From Actinomadura sp. J1-007 (lineage in GTDB: Bacteria; Actinomycetota; Actinomycetes; Streptosporangiales; Streptosporangiaceae): a stretch of 64,000 nt of DNA. The stretch covers positions 3,286,001-3,350,000 of the forward strand of contig NZ_WING01000001.1 in the NCBI RefSeq assembly GCF_009793335.1, in the 5' to 3' direction. Positions 1 to 8,478 of this stretch are shown piece after piece. Under the pieces are notes generated by a model. The model saw nothing but the letters and a program-made list of their open reading frames with translations. It had not been told where the DNA came from and did not search any database. Position numbers and translations under genes: made by a program. Position 1 is the stretch's first letter; the number at the start of each line of letters is the position of its first letter.

Positions 1-1
1 C

Positions 2-331
2 GTGTCGCCGGACGGCACCTCGATGCTGATCCAGCACGGCGTCCAGCGCGCCCGCTACCGGACCTCACTGGAACGCCCCTCCCTGATCAAGCCGGGCGAG
101 ATCTACAAGTACACGATCAAGGTCTGGCCGACCGGCAACGTCTTCAAGGCCGGCCACCGGATCCGCCTGGAGATCTCCAGCAGCAACTTCCCGATGTACG
201 ACCGCAACCCCAACACCGGCCACCGCTTCGGCACCGACGCCGAGACCCGCGTGGCCGGCCAGACGATCTACCACGACGCCGACCACCCGTCCTCGATCGA
301 ACTCCCGATCATCCCGAAGCCCATCGACTGA
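2..331 (+). CDS. CocE/NonD-family hydrolase, C-terminal fragment
   Basis: This is the last ~110 residues of a gene whose 5' part lies left of the window. The fragment has the jelly-roll C-terminal domain of X-Pro dipeptidyl-peptidase/CocE esterases: a segment on placing the substrate side (IKPGEIYKYTIKVWPTGNVF), then GHRIRLEISSSNFPMYDRNPNTG, shortened here as HRIRLEISSSNFP and DRNPNTG, which are hallmarks of the end of these enzymes. The Ser-Asp-His catalytic domain is not in the window. Family members cleave acyl or Xaa-Pro bonds; the substrate here is unknown. The first in-frame GTG is not a true start because the homologous domain begins further upstream. Confidence 0.85.
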   Translation: MSPDGTSMLIQHGVQRARYRTSLERPSLIKPGEIYKYTIKVWPTGNVFKAGHRIRLEISSSNFPMYDRNPNTGHRFGTDAETRVAGQTIYHDADHPSSIELPIIPKPID

Positions 332-426
332 CGCCTCGTCCCGTCCCCGCCCCCTCGGATCCGCCCGGGAGGCGGGGACGGCGACGCGGCATTCGCCCTG
401 ATCCGGGCTCGTCCACCCGAGGGGCC

Positions 427-606
427 TCAACCGTTGGGACGGACGATGGCCTGGGCGACGATGACGCGCTCGCCGTTGAACGTCACGGCCGGCGAACCGT
501 GAAGCTCGTACCCCAGTTCAAGAGCCTCACTGACCCGCCGACAGAACGCAGCATCATCGGGGCCGGTAAGAACCCGATACCGAGGAAGTTCGTGATCGTC
601 AGCCAT
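427..606 (-). CDS. DUF1737 domain-containing small protein
   Basis: A 59-residue protein (start MADDHELPRYRVLTG, end IVAQAIVRPNG). It matches the DUF1737 pattern: a short domain in which YRVLTG opens the first strand, a helix ends in ALELGYELHGSPAVTFNG, and a final strand carries the VAQA segment. DUF1737 proteins are small soluble proteins of unknown function, often found as add-ons to regulators. It faces left, separated from the convergent hydrolase by about 95 bases, and probably has its own promoter in the 607-700 region. I recognise the family from the residue pattern only. Confidence 0.8.
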   Translation of the reverse strand: MADDHELPRYRVLTGPDDAAFCRRVSEALELGYELHGSPAVTFNGERVIVAQAIVRPNG

Positions 607-700
607 GCGCCGATCCTAAAGCGCGCCTCGGACACCCCATCAGCGGCGTGCTGGTCACGGCCCCGGTGCCAGGCCGCACCGCGCCCACGCGCGGACGCGG

Positions 701-740
701 AAAAGGCTGTCTTCGATCCTCAGATCCAAGGCAGCCTTTT
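701..740. terminator. bidirectional hairpin terminator
   Basis: A 13-bp stem with one G-T wobble: AAAAGGCTGTCTT (701-713) pairs with AAGGCAGCCTTTT (728-740), with a 14-base loop. Runs of A and T at the two ends make it a factor-independent terminator in either direction. It sits just past the stop codon of the leftward lectin gene. Confidence 0.8.
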
Positions 741-744
741 CAGC

Positions 745-1560
745 TCAGCGACGCCGGCTTCCAGCAGTGCCCGTCGACCACAGTGCGGTGCCGCCGTGAT
801 AGATCACGGCATTGCCATCGTCCTGGACGGCGAGAAAGGCCCCGGGATGCCGGTCGGTGCCCGACGCCCACAGCAGGTGGCCCGAGCGCGAAGAAATCAC
901 CAGGTTGCCGTCCTCCTGCATAGCGGCGGCCGCGTAGTACGAGCCGCCCGTGCCGGAACTCCACAGCGCGCGCGTGCCTTTCAGCAGCACGAGGTTCCCG
1001 TCGTTCTGCTGGTACAGCGTGAACAGACGGTTGGGTGAGACGACCATGTCATCGCTCTCCAGCACACGGCCGCTCTCCAGCCGCCCCACGGCCATGTGCC
1101 GTGACCACACCATCGTGTCACCGCGTTTGATGACGAGGTTCCCGTCGTCGTACACCGCCAGGACGGCGCCGGGGTAGCCGCTGGTGTTGGTCGACCAGAC
1201 CGGGCGGTCGGCGCGGGACACCACCACGTTGCCGTCTTCCTGCATGGCGGTCACCGCTCCCGGGTAACCGGCTGTTCGGCTGGCCCACAGCACGACGCCC
1301 CCGGCGGACAGCACGAGGTTGCCGTCGTTCTGCTGGGCGAGCTTGTACCGCCCGTTCGCCGACTGGAGGAACTGCCCCGGCTGGAGTTGCTCACCTGGCT
1401 TCAGGACGGCGCCAGGGGCGACCGCTGCCGTGGCCGGGCGTGCCAGGGCCCCGGCGTGCGCCATCGCCGCCGCGGCGGGAAGGCAGCTCACGACGAGCGC
1501 GAGAGCCCCCGCAAGCATGATCTTGGTTGCCGCCCTTACCGCCCTGGCGCTCCCGGCCAT
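745..1560 (-). CDS. secreted D-mannose-binding B-lectin (bulb-type)
   Basis: A 271-residue exported lectin. The ATG at 1560 is chosen because AAGGG lies 8 bases upstream; the upstream ATG at 1596 has no ribosome site. A signal peptide (KIMLAGALALVVSCLPAAAAMAHA, hydrophobic core at about residues 14-30, Ala-x-Ala end) is followed by two B-lectin domains. Six mannose-site repeats are visible, of the type QNDGNLVL, QEDGNVVV, DDGNLVI, QNDGNLVL, QEDGNLVI and QDDGNAVIY. Only the last fully matches QxDxNxVxY; the others lack the closing Tyr, so sugar affinity may be reduced. Actinobacterial B-lectins of this kind are secreted or cell-surface proteins, some linked to bacteriocin-like activity. It ends at the 701-740 terminator and stands alone. 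Confidence 0.85.
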   Translation of the reverse strand: MAGSARAVRAATKIMLAGALALVVSCLPAAAAMAHAGALARPATAAVAPGAVLKPGEQLQPGQFLQSANGRYKLAQQNDGNLVLSAGGVVLWASRTAGYPGAVTAMQEDGNVVVSRADRPVWSTNTSGYPGAVLAVYDDGNLVIKRGDTMVWSRHMAVGRLESGRVLESDDMVVSPNRLFTLYQQNDGNLVLLKGTRALWSSGTGGSYYAAAAMQEDGNLVISSRSGHLLWASGTDRHPGAFLAVQDDGNAVIYHGGTALWSTGTAGSRRR

Positions 1561-1859
1561 GACGATGAGCCCTTGATCGGTGTGTTCGGTATCCATGTCT
1601 AAAGAATCAGCCGCGCGACAGGCGACGCCACACCCCCGAATCCGGGGGGTTGACCGGGACGCGCGTTCCATGCGGCCTCCCCGGAGCCGCGTCAACCACC
1701 AGGGCGCTCTGCCCCCAGCGAGACGACGGCTCGTGGCAGTTGTAGGCGTCCAACGGCCGCGAACGGCGCGGAGTCCCGCACATTTCGATTAAGCTCGGGC
1801 CTCTTTCGCGCGAAGGAAAGTGCACTATCCTCAGCGCATGTTCTCGTCCCGAAGGGATC

Positions 1860-3122
1860 ATGCCGCGTAAGCGGCCAAGCGAGTTGCGGGCCGAGGTGGT
1901 ACCTCGGCGTTATCCAGGAACAACAGTCCTGCTTCCTGTGTCCTCTCTTCCCGGCCTCTCACCCCATGGGCAATGCGTGCTCGCCCGACTGGAGTACCAC
2001 CGGCTCTGGCCTGGCGCGGCTAGCGACGCACTCAAGCTCTGGACGGCTGCCGTCCATTCATCAGGGCATCGCCTTTACCGAGACGACGACTTCGTGCTGT
2101 GGGTCCTGGGGGCCTGGGGCGCGATGCGGTGGGGTGAGCTGATCGGGCTGGAGCAGTCCTTCTACCGGGACCCCAAGGTGTTCGTCGAATGGCAGTTGGC
2201 GGAGTACGACGACGGACGGTTCCGCAGGGAGGGCCCCAAGGACGACTCCTACCGGATCGACGAGCCGGGGTTCTTCGGCGCGGTGGAGATGCCGCCGGGT
2301 CTGGCCGCGCTGATGCGAGAGCAGATCAGCAGGCGGCCCCCGCGTGCATGCAGTTGCGAGGACGGCCGGTGCGGGGGAGAGGGGCGGTTCGTCTTCTTGG
2401 GGCCCAAGGGCGGCCACCCCCGCCGCGGGAACTACAGCCGCCGATACTGGCGGCCGGCGTGCGACGGCGTCTATCCGCAGGAGGACGGCCGGCGGTCCCG
2501 TCCGGCGCGACCGGTGCTGGTGGACATGGCGGCGGGCTGGCCCGGCGTGCCGCTGACGCCTGCGTGGCCGTTCGCCACCGGCCCGCAGTGGAGCCCTCCG
2601 CGCGGGCCGGGCATGACCCGCCACGACTCGGCCCAGCAGCAGGCGCTCAAGGTGCCGTGCCCCGACTGCGAACAGGCCCGCGGGCGACCGTGCGTCTCCG
2701 GGACCGGCAAGGCGGTGCCGACGCATCGCGCCAGGATCACGGCGGCGCTGGACGGCCCGGGGGTCGCGCTGGCGTCGTGGCTGCCGATCAAGCCGGGGCT
2801 GACACCGCACGGACTGCGGCACTCGCACAAGGTCTGGATGGACGAGGACGGGATGCCCGAGATCCTCAAGCACGACCGGATGGGACAGGTCATGCCGGGC
2901 ATCGGAGGCGTCTACTCGCACGTCTCCCCGGCGATGCGCGCCGACCTGGTGGACGCGCTGCAACGGCGGTGGGAGAACGCGCTGGCCGCGCGGGCTGCGT
3001 TGTGTCCGCGGTCGCCCGTACGGTTGCTGGATGAGCTACTCGCCCCCCAGCGGGAGACCACATCCAAGGTCGTCTCCCGAACGTCTCCCAAACGACGCTC
3101 GTCGGCTGCGGCGGTCGGATGA
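1860..3122 (+). pseudogene. tyrosine recombinase (integrase) remnant with zinc-finger insert
   Basis: Only the catalytic half of a phage/ICE-type tyrosine integrase is recognisable: Arg I in GAMRWGELIGL (R90), the H-x-x-R box in TPHGLRHSHKVW (H317, R320) and the nucleophile in VYSHVSP (Y352). The usual ~150-residue arm-binding and SAM-like core-binding domains are missing; the first ~60 residues do not look like them, and no clear coding frame precedes the ATG. Between Arg I and the His box lies a zinc-finger-like module, CPDC-x7-C-x10-H (C267, C270, C278, H289), plus a Cys cluster near residue 167. The gene ends 20 bases before the 3' end of tRNA-Ala, the standard position for an integrase whose element used that tRNA as attB. 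Probably an inactive relic, though a short active form cannot be excluded. Confidence 0.7.
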
Positions 3123-3142
3123 GATCGGGCCTTTTACCTGGG

Positions 3143-3215
3143 TGGAGCCTAGGGGATTCGAACCCCTGACACCCGGCTTGCAAAGCCGGTGCTCTACCAA
3201 CTGAGCTAAGGCCCC
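3143..3215 (-). tRNA. tRNA-Ala (TGC anticodon)
   Basis: A complete cloverleaf on the minus strand: acceptor GGGGCCT paired with AGGCTCC (one G-T), D-loop AGCTCAGTTGGTAGAGC, anticodon loop with TGC, and T-loop GGTTCGAATCC. The CCA end is not encoded (the next bases are CCCA). In most actinomycetes this tRNA sits directly after tRNA-Ile near gyrA; here the two are 24 kb apart. An integrase remnant abuts its 3' end, marking it as an integration site. Confidence 0.97.
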
Positions 3216-3551
3216 TCGCGCTACTGGCATCTACCAGCGGTGACGCCGGGTCGACGCGGCGAAGTCCGATCGTACACCGTTGTCAGAGCACAGGCTTTCC
3301 GGACGGGGTGGCCGGTGAGTAACGGCTCCCGGCACCCCTTCCGAAGAGCACGGATGCGCGCCGAAGTCATCCGGTTCGTCCCGTCCCGCCGCCGCAGGGG
3401 CACCGCCCGCGCCAAGATCCGGTCCGCCGCGCACGTCTCCGGCGGCACCAGGTCGCGCCGGTCGTGGGCGGCGGGCCCGCCATGGTCATGTGGCGCTGTT
3501 GGACGGTCGCCACGGCCCCGGGCGCGCGCCATCGAGCCCGGGGCCGCGGAG
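3216..3551. other. intergenic region upstream of tRNA-Ala
   Basis: 336 bases with no convincing gene; frames here are open only because of high GC. It should hold the leftward promoter of tRNA-Ala. A TGTACGAT sequence, which could act as an extended -10 element, lies about 55 bases upstream of the tRNA. I see no repeat or hairpin of note. Confidence 0.5.
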
Positions 3552-3860
3552 TCAACCGGTGCCGAGCCGCTCGGTTCGCGCTTCCAACAGCGCCCCGGGC
3601 GGGTCGGACAGGATCGCGTCGGTCGCTTGCGTTGCGGCGCGCATCTCGCTGACCGGTGCGAGCGGCCGGTCGAGCGAGGACCAGAACCATCGGACGCCGT
3701 TGCGGGATCGGATGGTGATGCTGTCGCCCACGGTCGCGTTCCTGGCACGGACGATGAGTGTGTGCGGACGGTCATGTCCGACCCGCAACTCGGTCTGCCA
3801 GCCGAGGCGTCGCAGGCATTCGCCGAGTCGGCCCAGCCGTGCCAGCTCGTCCGCGGTCAT
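3552..3860 (-). CDS. hypothetical protein (102 aa), coupled to the upstream gene
   Basis: I do not recognise the family. The protein starts MTADELARLGRLGECLRR, followed by a strand-rich middle (TELRVGHDRPHTLIVRAR, then GDSITIRSRNGVRWFW) and a helix with PVSEMRAATQA. It is soluble, with no signal or membrane segment. The ATG at 3860 overlaps the TGA of the preceding gene (ATGA), so the two are translationally coupled; a GTG two codons earlier is also possible. The pair is transcribed away from an XRE/TPR regulator gene, an arrangement common in actinomycetes where the regulator controls a divergent small-gene operon. The function is unknown. Confidence 0.75.
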   Translation of the reverse strand: MTADELARLGRLGECLRRLGWQTELRVGHDRPHTLIVRARNATVGDSITIRSRNGVRWFWSSLDRPLAPVSEMRAATQATDAILSDPPGALLEARTERLGTG

Positions 3861-4156
3861 TGCCACACGACCGCGCCGGTCGTCTCGTCACGGCGGGCGG
3901 TGGCGACGGTTCCGAGGTCGGCGTAGACGCGGCCTGAGATCCCGGCCAGGCCGACCCGTCGCACGATGCCGCGCGTTCCGAGGGGTGCGTCGACCAACTC
4001 GTGATGAACGTGGCGGAGCGCACGGTCCTCGTTGTCGGTCACCCCGCTGGCTCCGCCGATGTTGCCGGGCGGGTCGACGTCCCAGGCGTACAAGGACGGC
4101 GGTCGGTCGAGGTGCCGTGCGTGGGACCACGGCATCTTGTTCGCAATGTTGCCCAT
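3857..4156 (-). CDS. hypothetical protein (99 aa), first gene of a two-gene operon
   Basis: Unrecognised family. The start at 4156 gives MGNIANKMPWSHARHLDRP; longer upstream frames lack coding character. The middle has GVTDNEDRALRHVHHELV and the end VATARRDETTGAVVWQ, a pattern I associate with conserved hypothetical proteins of actinomycetes lying beside XRE regulators. It is hydrophilic with no export signal. It is divergent from the XRE gene at 4350 across a 193-base region that must hold both promoters, and its stop overlaps the start of the next gene. Confidence 0.7.
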   Translation of the reverse strand: MGNIANKMPWSHARHLDRPPSLYAWDVDPPGNIGGASGVTDNEDRALRHVHHELVDAPLGTRGIVRRVGLAGISGRVYADLGTVATARRDETTGAVVWQ

Positions 4157-4349
4157 GCCGGACTCACCTTCGGTCAGACCCTCGGGCCCGCGGGGTGTTC
4201 GCCCGCCGAGACGAGGGCCGTACTTGTGGCTGGAATCACCTTCCGCACACCAGCCGACTTCAAGCCGAACTACGGTGGAAGGCGTTTCCCGTTGGCTGCG
4301 AAGGCTGGAAACAGGAAAGGCAGGGCACCTCGGGACGAAGCGAGGCCAC

Positions 4350-5549
4350 ATGACGACGTTCGGTCGGGAACTCCGGCGGCTCATGGTCGAGCGGGGTGTG
4401 GGCGTGCGTGCGCTGTCCCGGCGGGTCCCTTGCAATCCGGGGTATCTGTCCAAGCTCAGGCAGGATCAGCAGACTCCCTCCGACGCCATGGCCAGGCGGC
4501 TCGAAGCGGCGCTCGATGCGGAGGGATCACTGGTGCCCCTCACCGAGCCGTCGTCGGCTCGCCGTCGCGGCGAGCGCCCTGTGGATCTCTTCGGCGTCGA
4601 CCTGCCGGACGTCAACGGCCGTCCCGTCGATGCGGCATATGTGGAGTCGATTCGCGAGACCAGCCAGGCGCTCGTGCGACTCGACACCGTTCACGGCGGG
4701 AACGACGTTCTGCCCTTGGCCCTGCGTGCCTTCCGGGTCGCGAACCGCAAACTCGGCTCCGGTGCGTACGAGCGCCCGATTGAGCGCGATCTCATCGCCG
4801 CGACCGGCGAGATCGCGGAGGTCGCCGCCTGGCTGGCGTTCGACGCCGACCGGCAAGAGGTCTCACGGCAGGTCATCCACGAGGCTCTGATGCTGTCCCG
4901 GGCGGCCGGCGACCGTGACATGGAGCTGTTCGAACTGACGCATATGGCGATGCAGTCGGTCCATCTGCACCGGCCCGCCGAGGCGGTGCGGCTGACCGCC
5001 GACGTCGTGGACGGCCGCCGCCCATCCCCGCGTGTGACTGCGCTGTTCGACATCCGGCGCGGCCGAGCGCTCGCCCAGCTCGGCGACAAGCGACGCGCAC
5101 TCGACGCTCTCGGCCGCGCGCGGGCGACCCTCAAGGACGGCATCACCGCAGCGGACTCGCCTTGGACGTGGTGGATCACCGATGCCGAAGTCCTGTGGCA
5201 CACGGGGATGGCGCACGCCGAGCTGGGCGAGTGGGGCGCTGCCGTACCGCTTCTTCGTGAGACGGCCGACCGGCGGGCCGCCTACCAGCGTGCGCGGTAC
5301 AACGATCTGGTGCACCTGCTCAACGCGCTCGTGCACGTCGCTGACTGGCGCGAGGCCGAACCCGTGCTGGGGGAGGTGGCCGCCCAGGTCGGCGAGGTCG
5401 GGTCGACCCGTACGGCGAACCTGCTCGCCCGGACCGTCGGCCGGATCGCACGTACGGACGCGCCCTCGACCGTCGCCGCCATCTCCGACGAGGTGCAGCG
5501 TCGCCTGCACCAAGACTTGTCCCGCCAGGCGAGTCCCCGACTGCTCTGA
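4350..5549 (+). CDS. XRE-family transcriptional regulator with TPR-like C-terminus
   Basis: A 399-residue regulator. The ATG at 4350 is preceded by GAGG 4 bases upstream; the open frame extends to 4032, but that part is antisense to the divergent gene. An N-terminal helix-turn-helix (about residues 1-60; FGRELRRLMVERGVGVRALS, then NPGYLSKLRQDQQTPSD) is followed by an all-helical region with TPR-like pairs (ALAQLGDKRRALDALGRAR, HAELGEWGAAVPLL). Such proteins are common in actinomycetes, where the TPR part senses an unknown peptide or partner. The divergent two-gene operon at 3552-4156 is its most likely target. It converges on a second XRE gene 26 bases away. Confidence 0.85.
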   Translation: MTTFGRELRRLMVERGVGVRALSRRVPCNPGYLSKLRQDQQTPSDAMARRLEAALDAEGSLVPLTEPSSARRRGERPVDLFGVDLPDVNGRPVDAAYVESIRETSQALVRLDTVHGGNDVLPLALRAFRVANRKLGSGAYERPIERDLIAATGEIAEVAAWLAFDADRQEVSRQVIHEALMLSRAAGDRDMELFELTHMAMQSVHLHRPAEAVRLTADVVDGRRPSPRVTALFDIRRGRALAQLGDKRRALDALGRARATLKDGITAADSPWTWWITDAEVLWHTGMAHAELGEWGAAVPLLRETADRRAAYQRARYNDLVHLLNALVHVADWREAEPVLGEVAAQVGEVGSTRTANLLARTVGRIARTDAPSTVAAISDEVQRRLHQDLSRQASPRLL

Positions 5550-5575
5550 CCGAGCGCAACATCGGCGCCCCGTCC

Positions 5576-6580
5576 TCACACTGAGAGGAGCTGGGCGCTG
5601 TTCTCGTTCCGGGTCAGGCGTCCCTCGCGGGTTCGGGCTCGCAGATTGACCGCCTGGTCGGCCACTTCGACGGCGCGTACGGCGTCGCCGAGTTCGACCG
5701 CGACCGACACCTCGTGGACGTGCACCGACGCCGGCCCGAAGGCGGTACCCAGGTAGACCCCTTCGGGGACGGTCGCGGCCAGCCGGCGTGCTCGTGACAG
5801 ATGGTCTTCCACAGCGCCCGGGTCCTCCGTCAGACGGGCAGCCACGACGGCTGCGCGCATGTGGAGGGCGCCGACCGCAGCGCGCTGGCCAGTCAGGCTC
5901 GGCGACGGCACCTCGTCCAATGCCATTTCAAGGGCCCGGAGCCCCGTCGCGAGGTTTCGGCTGGCGAAGAAGATTTCGGTTCGTACGTAGGCGGCGGTGG
6001 CGGCCAGAGCCGGGTCTTCCGCCTTCGTCGCCGCCCAGCGCATCAGTTCGACCAAGCGGGCCGACAGGTCGTAGTAGCCGTACTTGTAGGCAACGGCATC
6101 AGCAGCACGGTAGGCCACCATCAGCGCCGTCGCCGCTTGGTGCGTCTGCATGCCGCCCTGGACGTGCACCGCCCGGGAGAGTTCGCCCAGCAAGGGTGGG
6201 ATGGTTTCGGCAAGCTTGGTGTACTGCGACGACAGGCGAAGCTGAGTCGCCGCATCGGCCGCTCGACACAACTGGGGAGTGGTCCGGACCGGGCCGTCCT
6301 CTGGGAGGTCGTAGGAATCGATCGCGCGACGGATATCGGGGATGGCCGCGTGCACGCGGCTGCCCGATGGCGCGCGTCGTCCGGCCAGCACTTCAGGCAC
6401 CACTCCGAGCGCTTCGGCGAGCGCTTCCAATGCCCGGTCGGTCGCCGGTCTGGAGCCCTGCTCGATCTTCCTCAAAAGGCTCAATGAGACCGGCGCCGAC
6501 TCGGCGAGTTGAGACTGGGAAAGTCTTCTGGCGGTGCGGAGGGCGGCGATCCGATCGCCGACCTCCTTGTCCGACTTCAC
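5576..6580 (-). CDS. XRE-family transcriptional regulator with TPR-like C-terminus
   Basis: A 334-residue protein, taking the GTG at 6580 (VKSDKEVGDRIAALRTARR) because GGAG lies 6 bases upstream; a TTG at 6640 would add 20 residues. The helix-turn-helix is textbook (RLSQSQLAESAPVSLSLLRKIEQGSRPAT), followed by ~250 residues of helical repeats including YRAADAVAYKYGYYDLSARL. It lies just after a HAD hydrolase gene in the same direction and probably forms an operon with it. A decayed copy of its C-terminal ~20 codons is present on the other side of that hydrolase gene (see 7355). Ligand and targets are unknown. Confidence 0.85.
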   Translation of the reverse strand: MKSDKEVGDRIAALRTARRLSQSQLAESAPVSLSLLRKIEQGSRPATDRALEALAEALGVVPEVLAGRRAPSGSRVHAAIPDIRRAIDSYDLPEDGPVRTTPQLCRAADAATQLRLSSQYTKLAETIPPLLGELSRAVHVQGGMQTHQAATALMVAYRAADAVAYKYGYYDLSARLVELMRWAATKAEDPALAATAAYVRTEIFFASRNLATGLRALEMALDEVPSPSLTGQRAAVGALHMRAAVVAARLTEDPGAVEDHLSRARRLAATVPEGVYLGTAFGPASVHVHEVSVAVELGDAVRAVEVADQAVNLRARTREGRLTRNENSAQLLSV

Positions 6581-6642
6581 ATGACGCTCCAGAGTGGGCC
6601 CTAGCCGGAATCTATCGGCAACCTCCTGAGAGCGAAGCAAGG

Positions 6643-7281
6643 TCAGTCGGTTGTCACCAGCGCGGCGAGTTCGGTCAGCCCGTCGATTCGCCAGTCAGCC
6701 CTGACCTCGCGATCGTCGGACCAGAGGTATCCCCACGGGCCGCGCCGGAGGAGGGCCGTACGCAAGCCTGCCGCCCGGGCGGGCTCGACGTCGTTGGCAG
6801 GGTGGTCGCCGACATAGACGATCTCCCCCGCAGCGCCGGGTGCCCAATCGATCAGCCGAGCGAAGAACGCCGGTGCCGGCTTGGCGACACCCCACTCACC
6901 GGATGTGGCCAGCGCGTCGACGGGGAGGTTCAACGCGCGCAGCAGCTCGGCCGCGCGCGCTGTCTGGTTTCCTGCGACGCCGATCCATAGTCCGCGTGAT
7001 CGGAGATCATCGAGAGCGCTACGGACATCGGGGTACAGGTCGTTCTCGCTGATCTGCTCTCCGTGTCCGGCGGCTTCCCGCGCTCGGCGTTCGGCTGCGA
7101 TGTCGATGCCCGGCCGGATCAATCGCAACGCCTCCGCGTTGTCACGGCCTTGTGCGGTCACCGCGCCAACGAGCGCTGACACGGTGTGCGGCGGAACGCC
7201 GAGCCAGTCGGACCACGCTCGCCACTCCCGCGTGTCGTCGATCAGGGTCTCGCCGACGTCGAACACCACGGAGCGAATCAC
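6643..7281 (-). CDS. HAD-family hydrolase
   Basis: A 212-residue haloacid-dehalogenase-superfamily enzyme, probably a small-molecule phosphatase. Motif I is VVFDVGETLID (Asp8 the nucleophile; the usual second Asp is Gly, as in many DVGET members). Motif II is the GVAGNQT region, motif III GVAKPAPAFF, and motif IV YVGDHPANDVEPARAAG. The size and cap insertion after motif I fit subfamily I. It starts with GTG at 7281 and lies immediately before the XRE/TPR gene, suggesting co-transcription. The substrate cannot be told from the sequence. Confidence 0.88.
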   Translation of the reverse strand: MIRSVVFDVGETLIDDTREWRAWSDWLGVPPHTVSALVGAVTAQGRDNAEALRLIRPGIDIAAERRAREAAGHGEQISENDLYPDVRSALDDLRSRGLWIGVAGNQTARAAELLRALNLPVDALATSGEWGVAKPAPAFFARLIDWAPGAAGEIVYVGDHPANDVEPARAAGLRTALLRRGPWGYLWSDDREVRADWRIDGLTELAALVTTD

Positions 7282-7710
7282 ACGGTCAGCCTATTTTGCG
7301 CGCCGTCCGTCCCACGCGATGCACCGGCGGTCCGCCGACCTCGTGCCGAGGGAGACGGAGCGCTGGTCTCGTTCCGGAGGTCAGACGCCCCTCGCGCGTG
7401 TGGGCTCGGAGAACAGCGTATTGGTCATGGGCACGAACCTGCCCTGGCGCAGACCAGCCCGGTCGCCTTCTTCTCCCGCGGGGCGAGGGGCGTGGTGTCG
7501 ATCGTGTCCTCGTACCCGGCCATCGCATCGGTCACGACGTGCTTGGCCGGGGTGCGTGTGTGGGGAGGCCGCCCATGGCTGGGGTCCACGTTGCGGTGCC
7601 GCAGCAGGGCCGGGCGCGGAGGGGGCAGGGCCGGGGCCTGCGGGGCCGGGGAGGCGGGGGTGTGGGCAGGGCCGCAGGAGCGGGGGCGGGCGCGCGCGTG
7701 CGGCCTGGGA
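7282..7710. other. non-coding stretch with gene debris
   Basis: 429 bases without an intact gene. The part at 7355-7425 is a decayed copy of the XRE gene end (listed separately). The rest (7430-7700) is very GC-rich and shows only frames opened by base composition. It should contain the leftward promoter of the HAD gene that starts at 7281. Confidence 0.55.
7355..7425 (-). pseudogene. remnant of an XRE/TPR regulator C-terminus
   Basis: About 55 bases align with the 3' end of the XRE gene at 5590-5645. On the plus strand both read GCGCTG..TCTCGTTCCGG..GTCAG.CG.CCCTCGCG..T..GGGCTCG. In translation the remnant gives RAHTREGRLTSG against RARTREGRLTRN in the intact gene. There is no open domain around it, so this is debris, perhaps from duplication of a regulator-HAD unit or a replaced second regulator. 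Confidence 0.6.
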
Positions 7711-8427
7711 TCAGGGGGGTGTGGGGGTTAGGGCGGGTGGGGAGGTGGAGAGGAGGAGGTCGGCGAAATCGGTGATGCTGGGGAGGACGTGGGTGGCGCC
7801 GGCGGCGAGGAGGCGGTCGCGGTCGTGGGCGCCGGTGAGGACGCCGGCGACGATGGACGCGCCGGCGCGGCGGCCGGAGAGGATGTCGTTGGCGGTGTCG
7901 CCGCAGACGGCGATGTGGCGGACGTCGTCGACGCCGAGGCGCAGGGCCGCGGAGAGGACGAGGTCGGGCCAGGGACGGCCGCGGCCGGCGTCCTGCGGGC
8001 ACAGGGCCAGGTCGGCGCGGTCCCACCAGTTGAGGGTGTCGAGGACGCGGCCGAGCGTCCGGCGGCTGAAGCCGGTGGTCAGGCACACGCGGATCCCGGC
8101 GCCGGAGAGCCGCGCCATGGCGTGCTCGGCACCGGGTACGGGGGCCAGGCCCCGGCGGTCGACCAGCATGTCGTACGAGCGCTCGAACGACAGGTTGGCC
8201 GCCTGGGCGCGGGCCTCGTCCGGGAACAGCTCCCGGAAGATCTCGGGTTTGGAACGGCCGCGCGACTCGCGTACGCGGGCCATGGCGCGGTCGTGGGCCG
8301 CCGTGCCGGGGACGATGCCAAGCGTGGCGATCGCCTCGGCGAAGGCGGTCTCGACGGTGTCACCGTCGGCGACAGTGGTCCCGGCGAGATCGAGGCAGGC
8401 GACGGTGATCCGCTCTGCTCCGCTCAC
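7711..8427 (-). CDS. HAD-family phosphonatase-like hydrolase
   Basis: A 238-residue HAD enzyme with the motif I variant VACLDLAGTTV (Asp13 nucleophile), which is typical of the phosphonoacetaldehyde hydrolase (PhnX)-like group. Other motifs are LTTGFSRRTL (motif II Thr/Ser), GRGRPWPDLVL (motif III region) and AVCGDTANDILSGRRAGA (motif IV). No phosphonate genes are nearby, so the substrate may be another phospho-compound. GTG start at 8427 with GGGAGGG upstream. It is followed leftward by the debris region and preceded by the DLW-39 gene. Confidence 0.85.
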   Translation of the reverse strand: MSGAERITVACLDLAGTTVADGDTVETAFAEAIATLGIVPGTAAHDRAMARVRESRGRSKPEIFRELFPDEARAQAANLSFERSYDMLVDRRGLAPVPGAEHAMARLSGAGIRVCLTTGFSRRTLGRVLDTLNWWDRADLALCPQDAGRGRPWPDLVLSAALRLGVDDVRHIAVCGDTANDILSGRRAGASIVAGVLTGAHDRDRLLAAGATHVLPSITDFADLLLSTSPPALTPTPP

Positions 8428-8478
8428 GCCGGGCCCTCCCTCGAAGTCGATGTCTCCGCGGGCTCTATCGCCGGCGAC

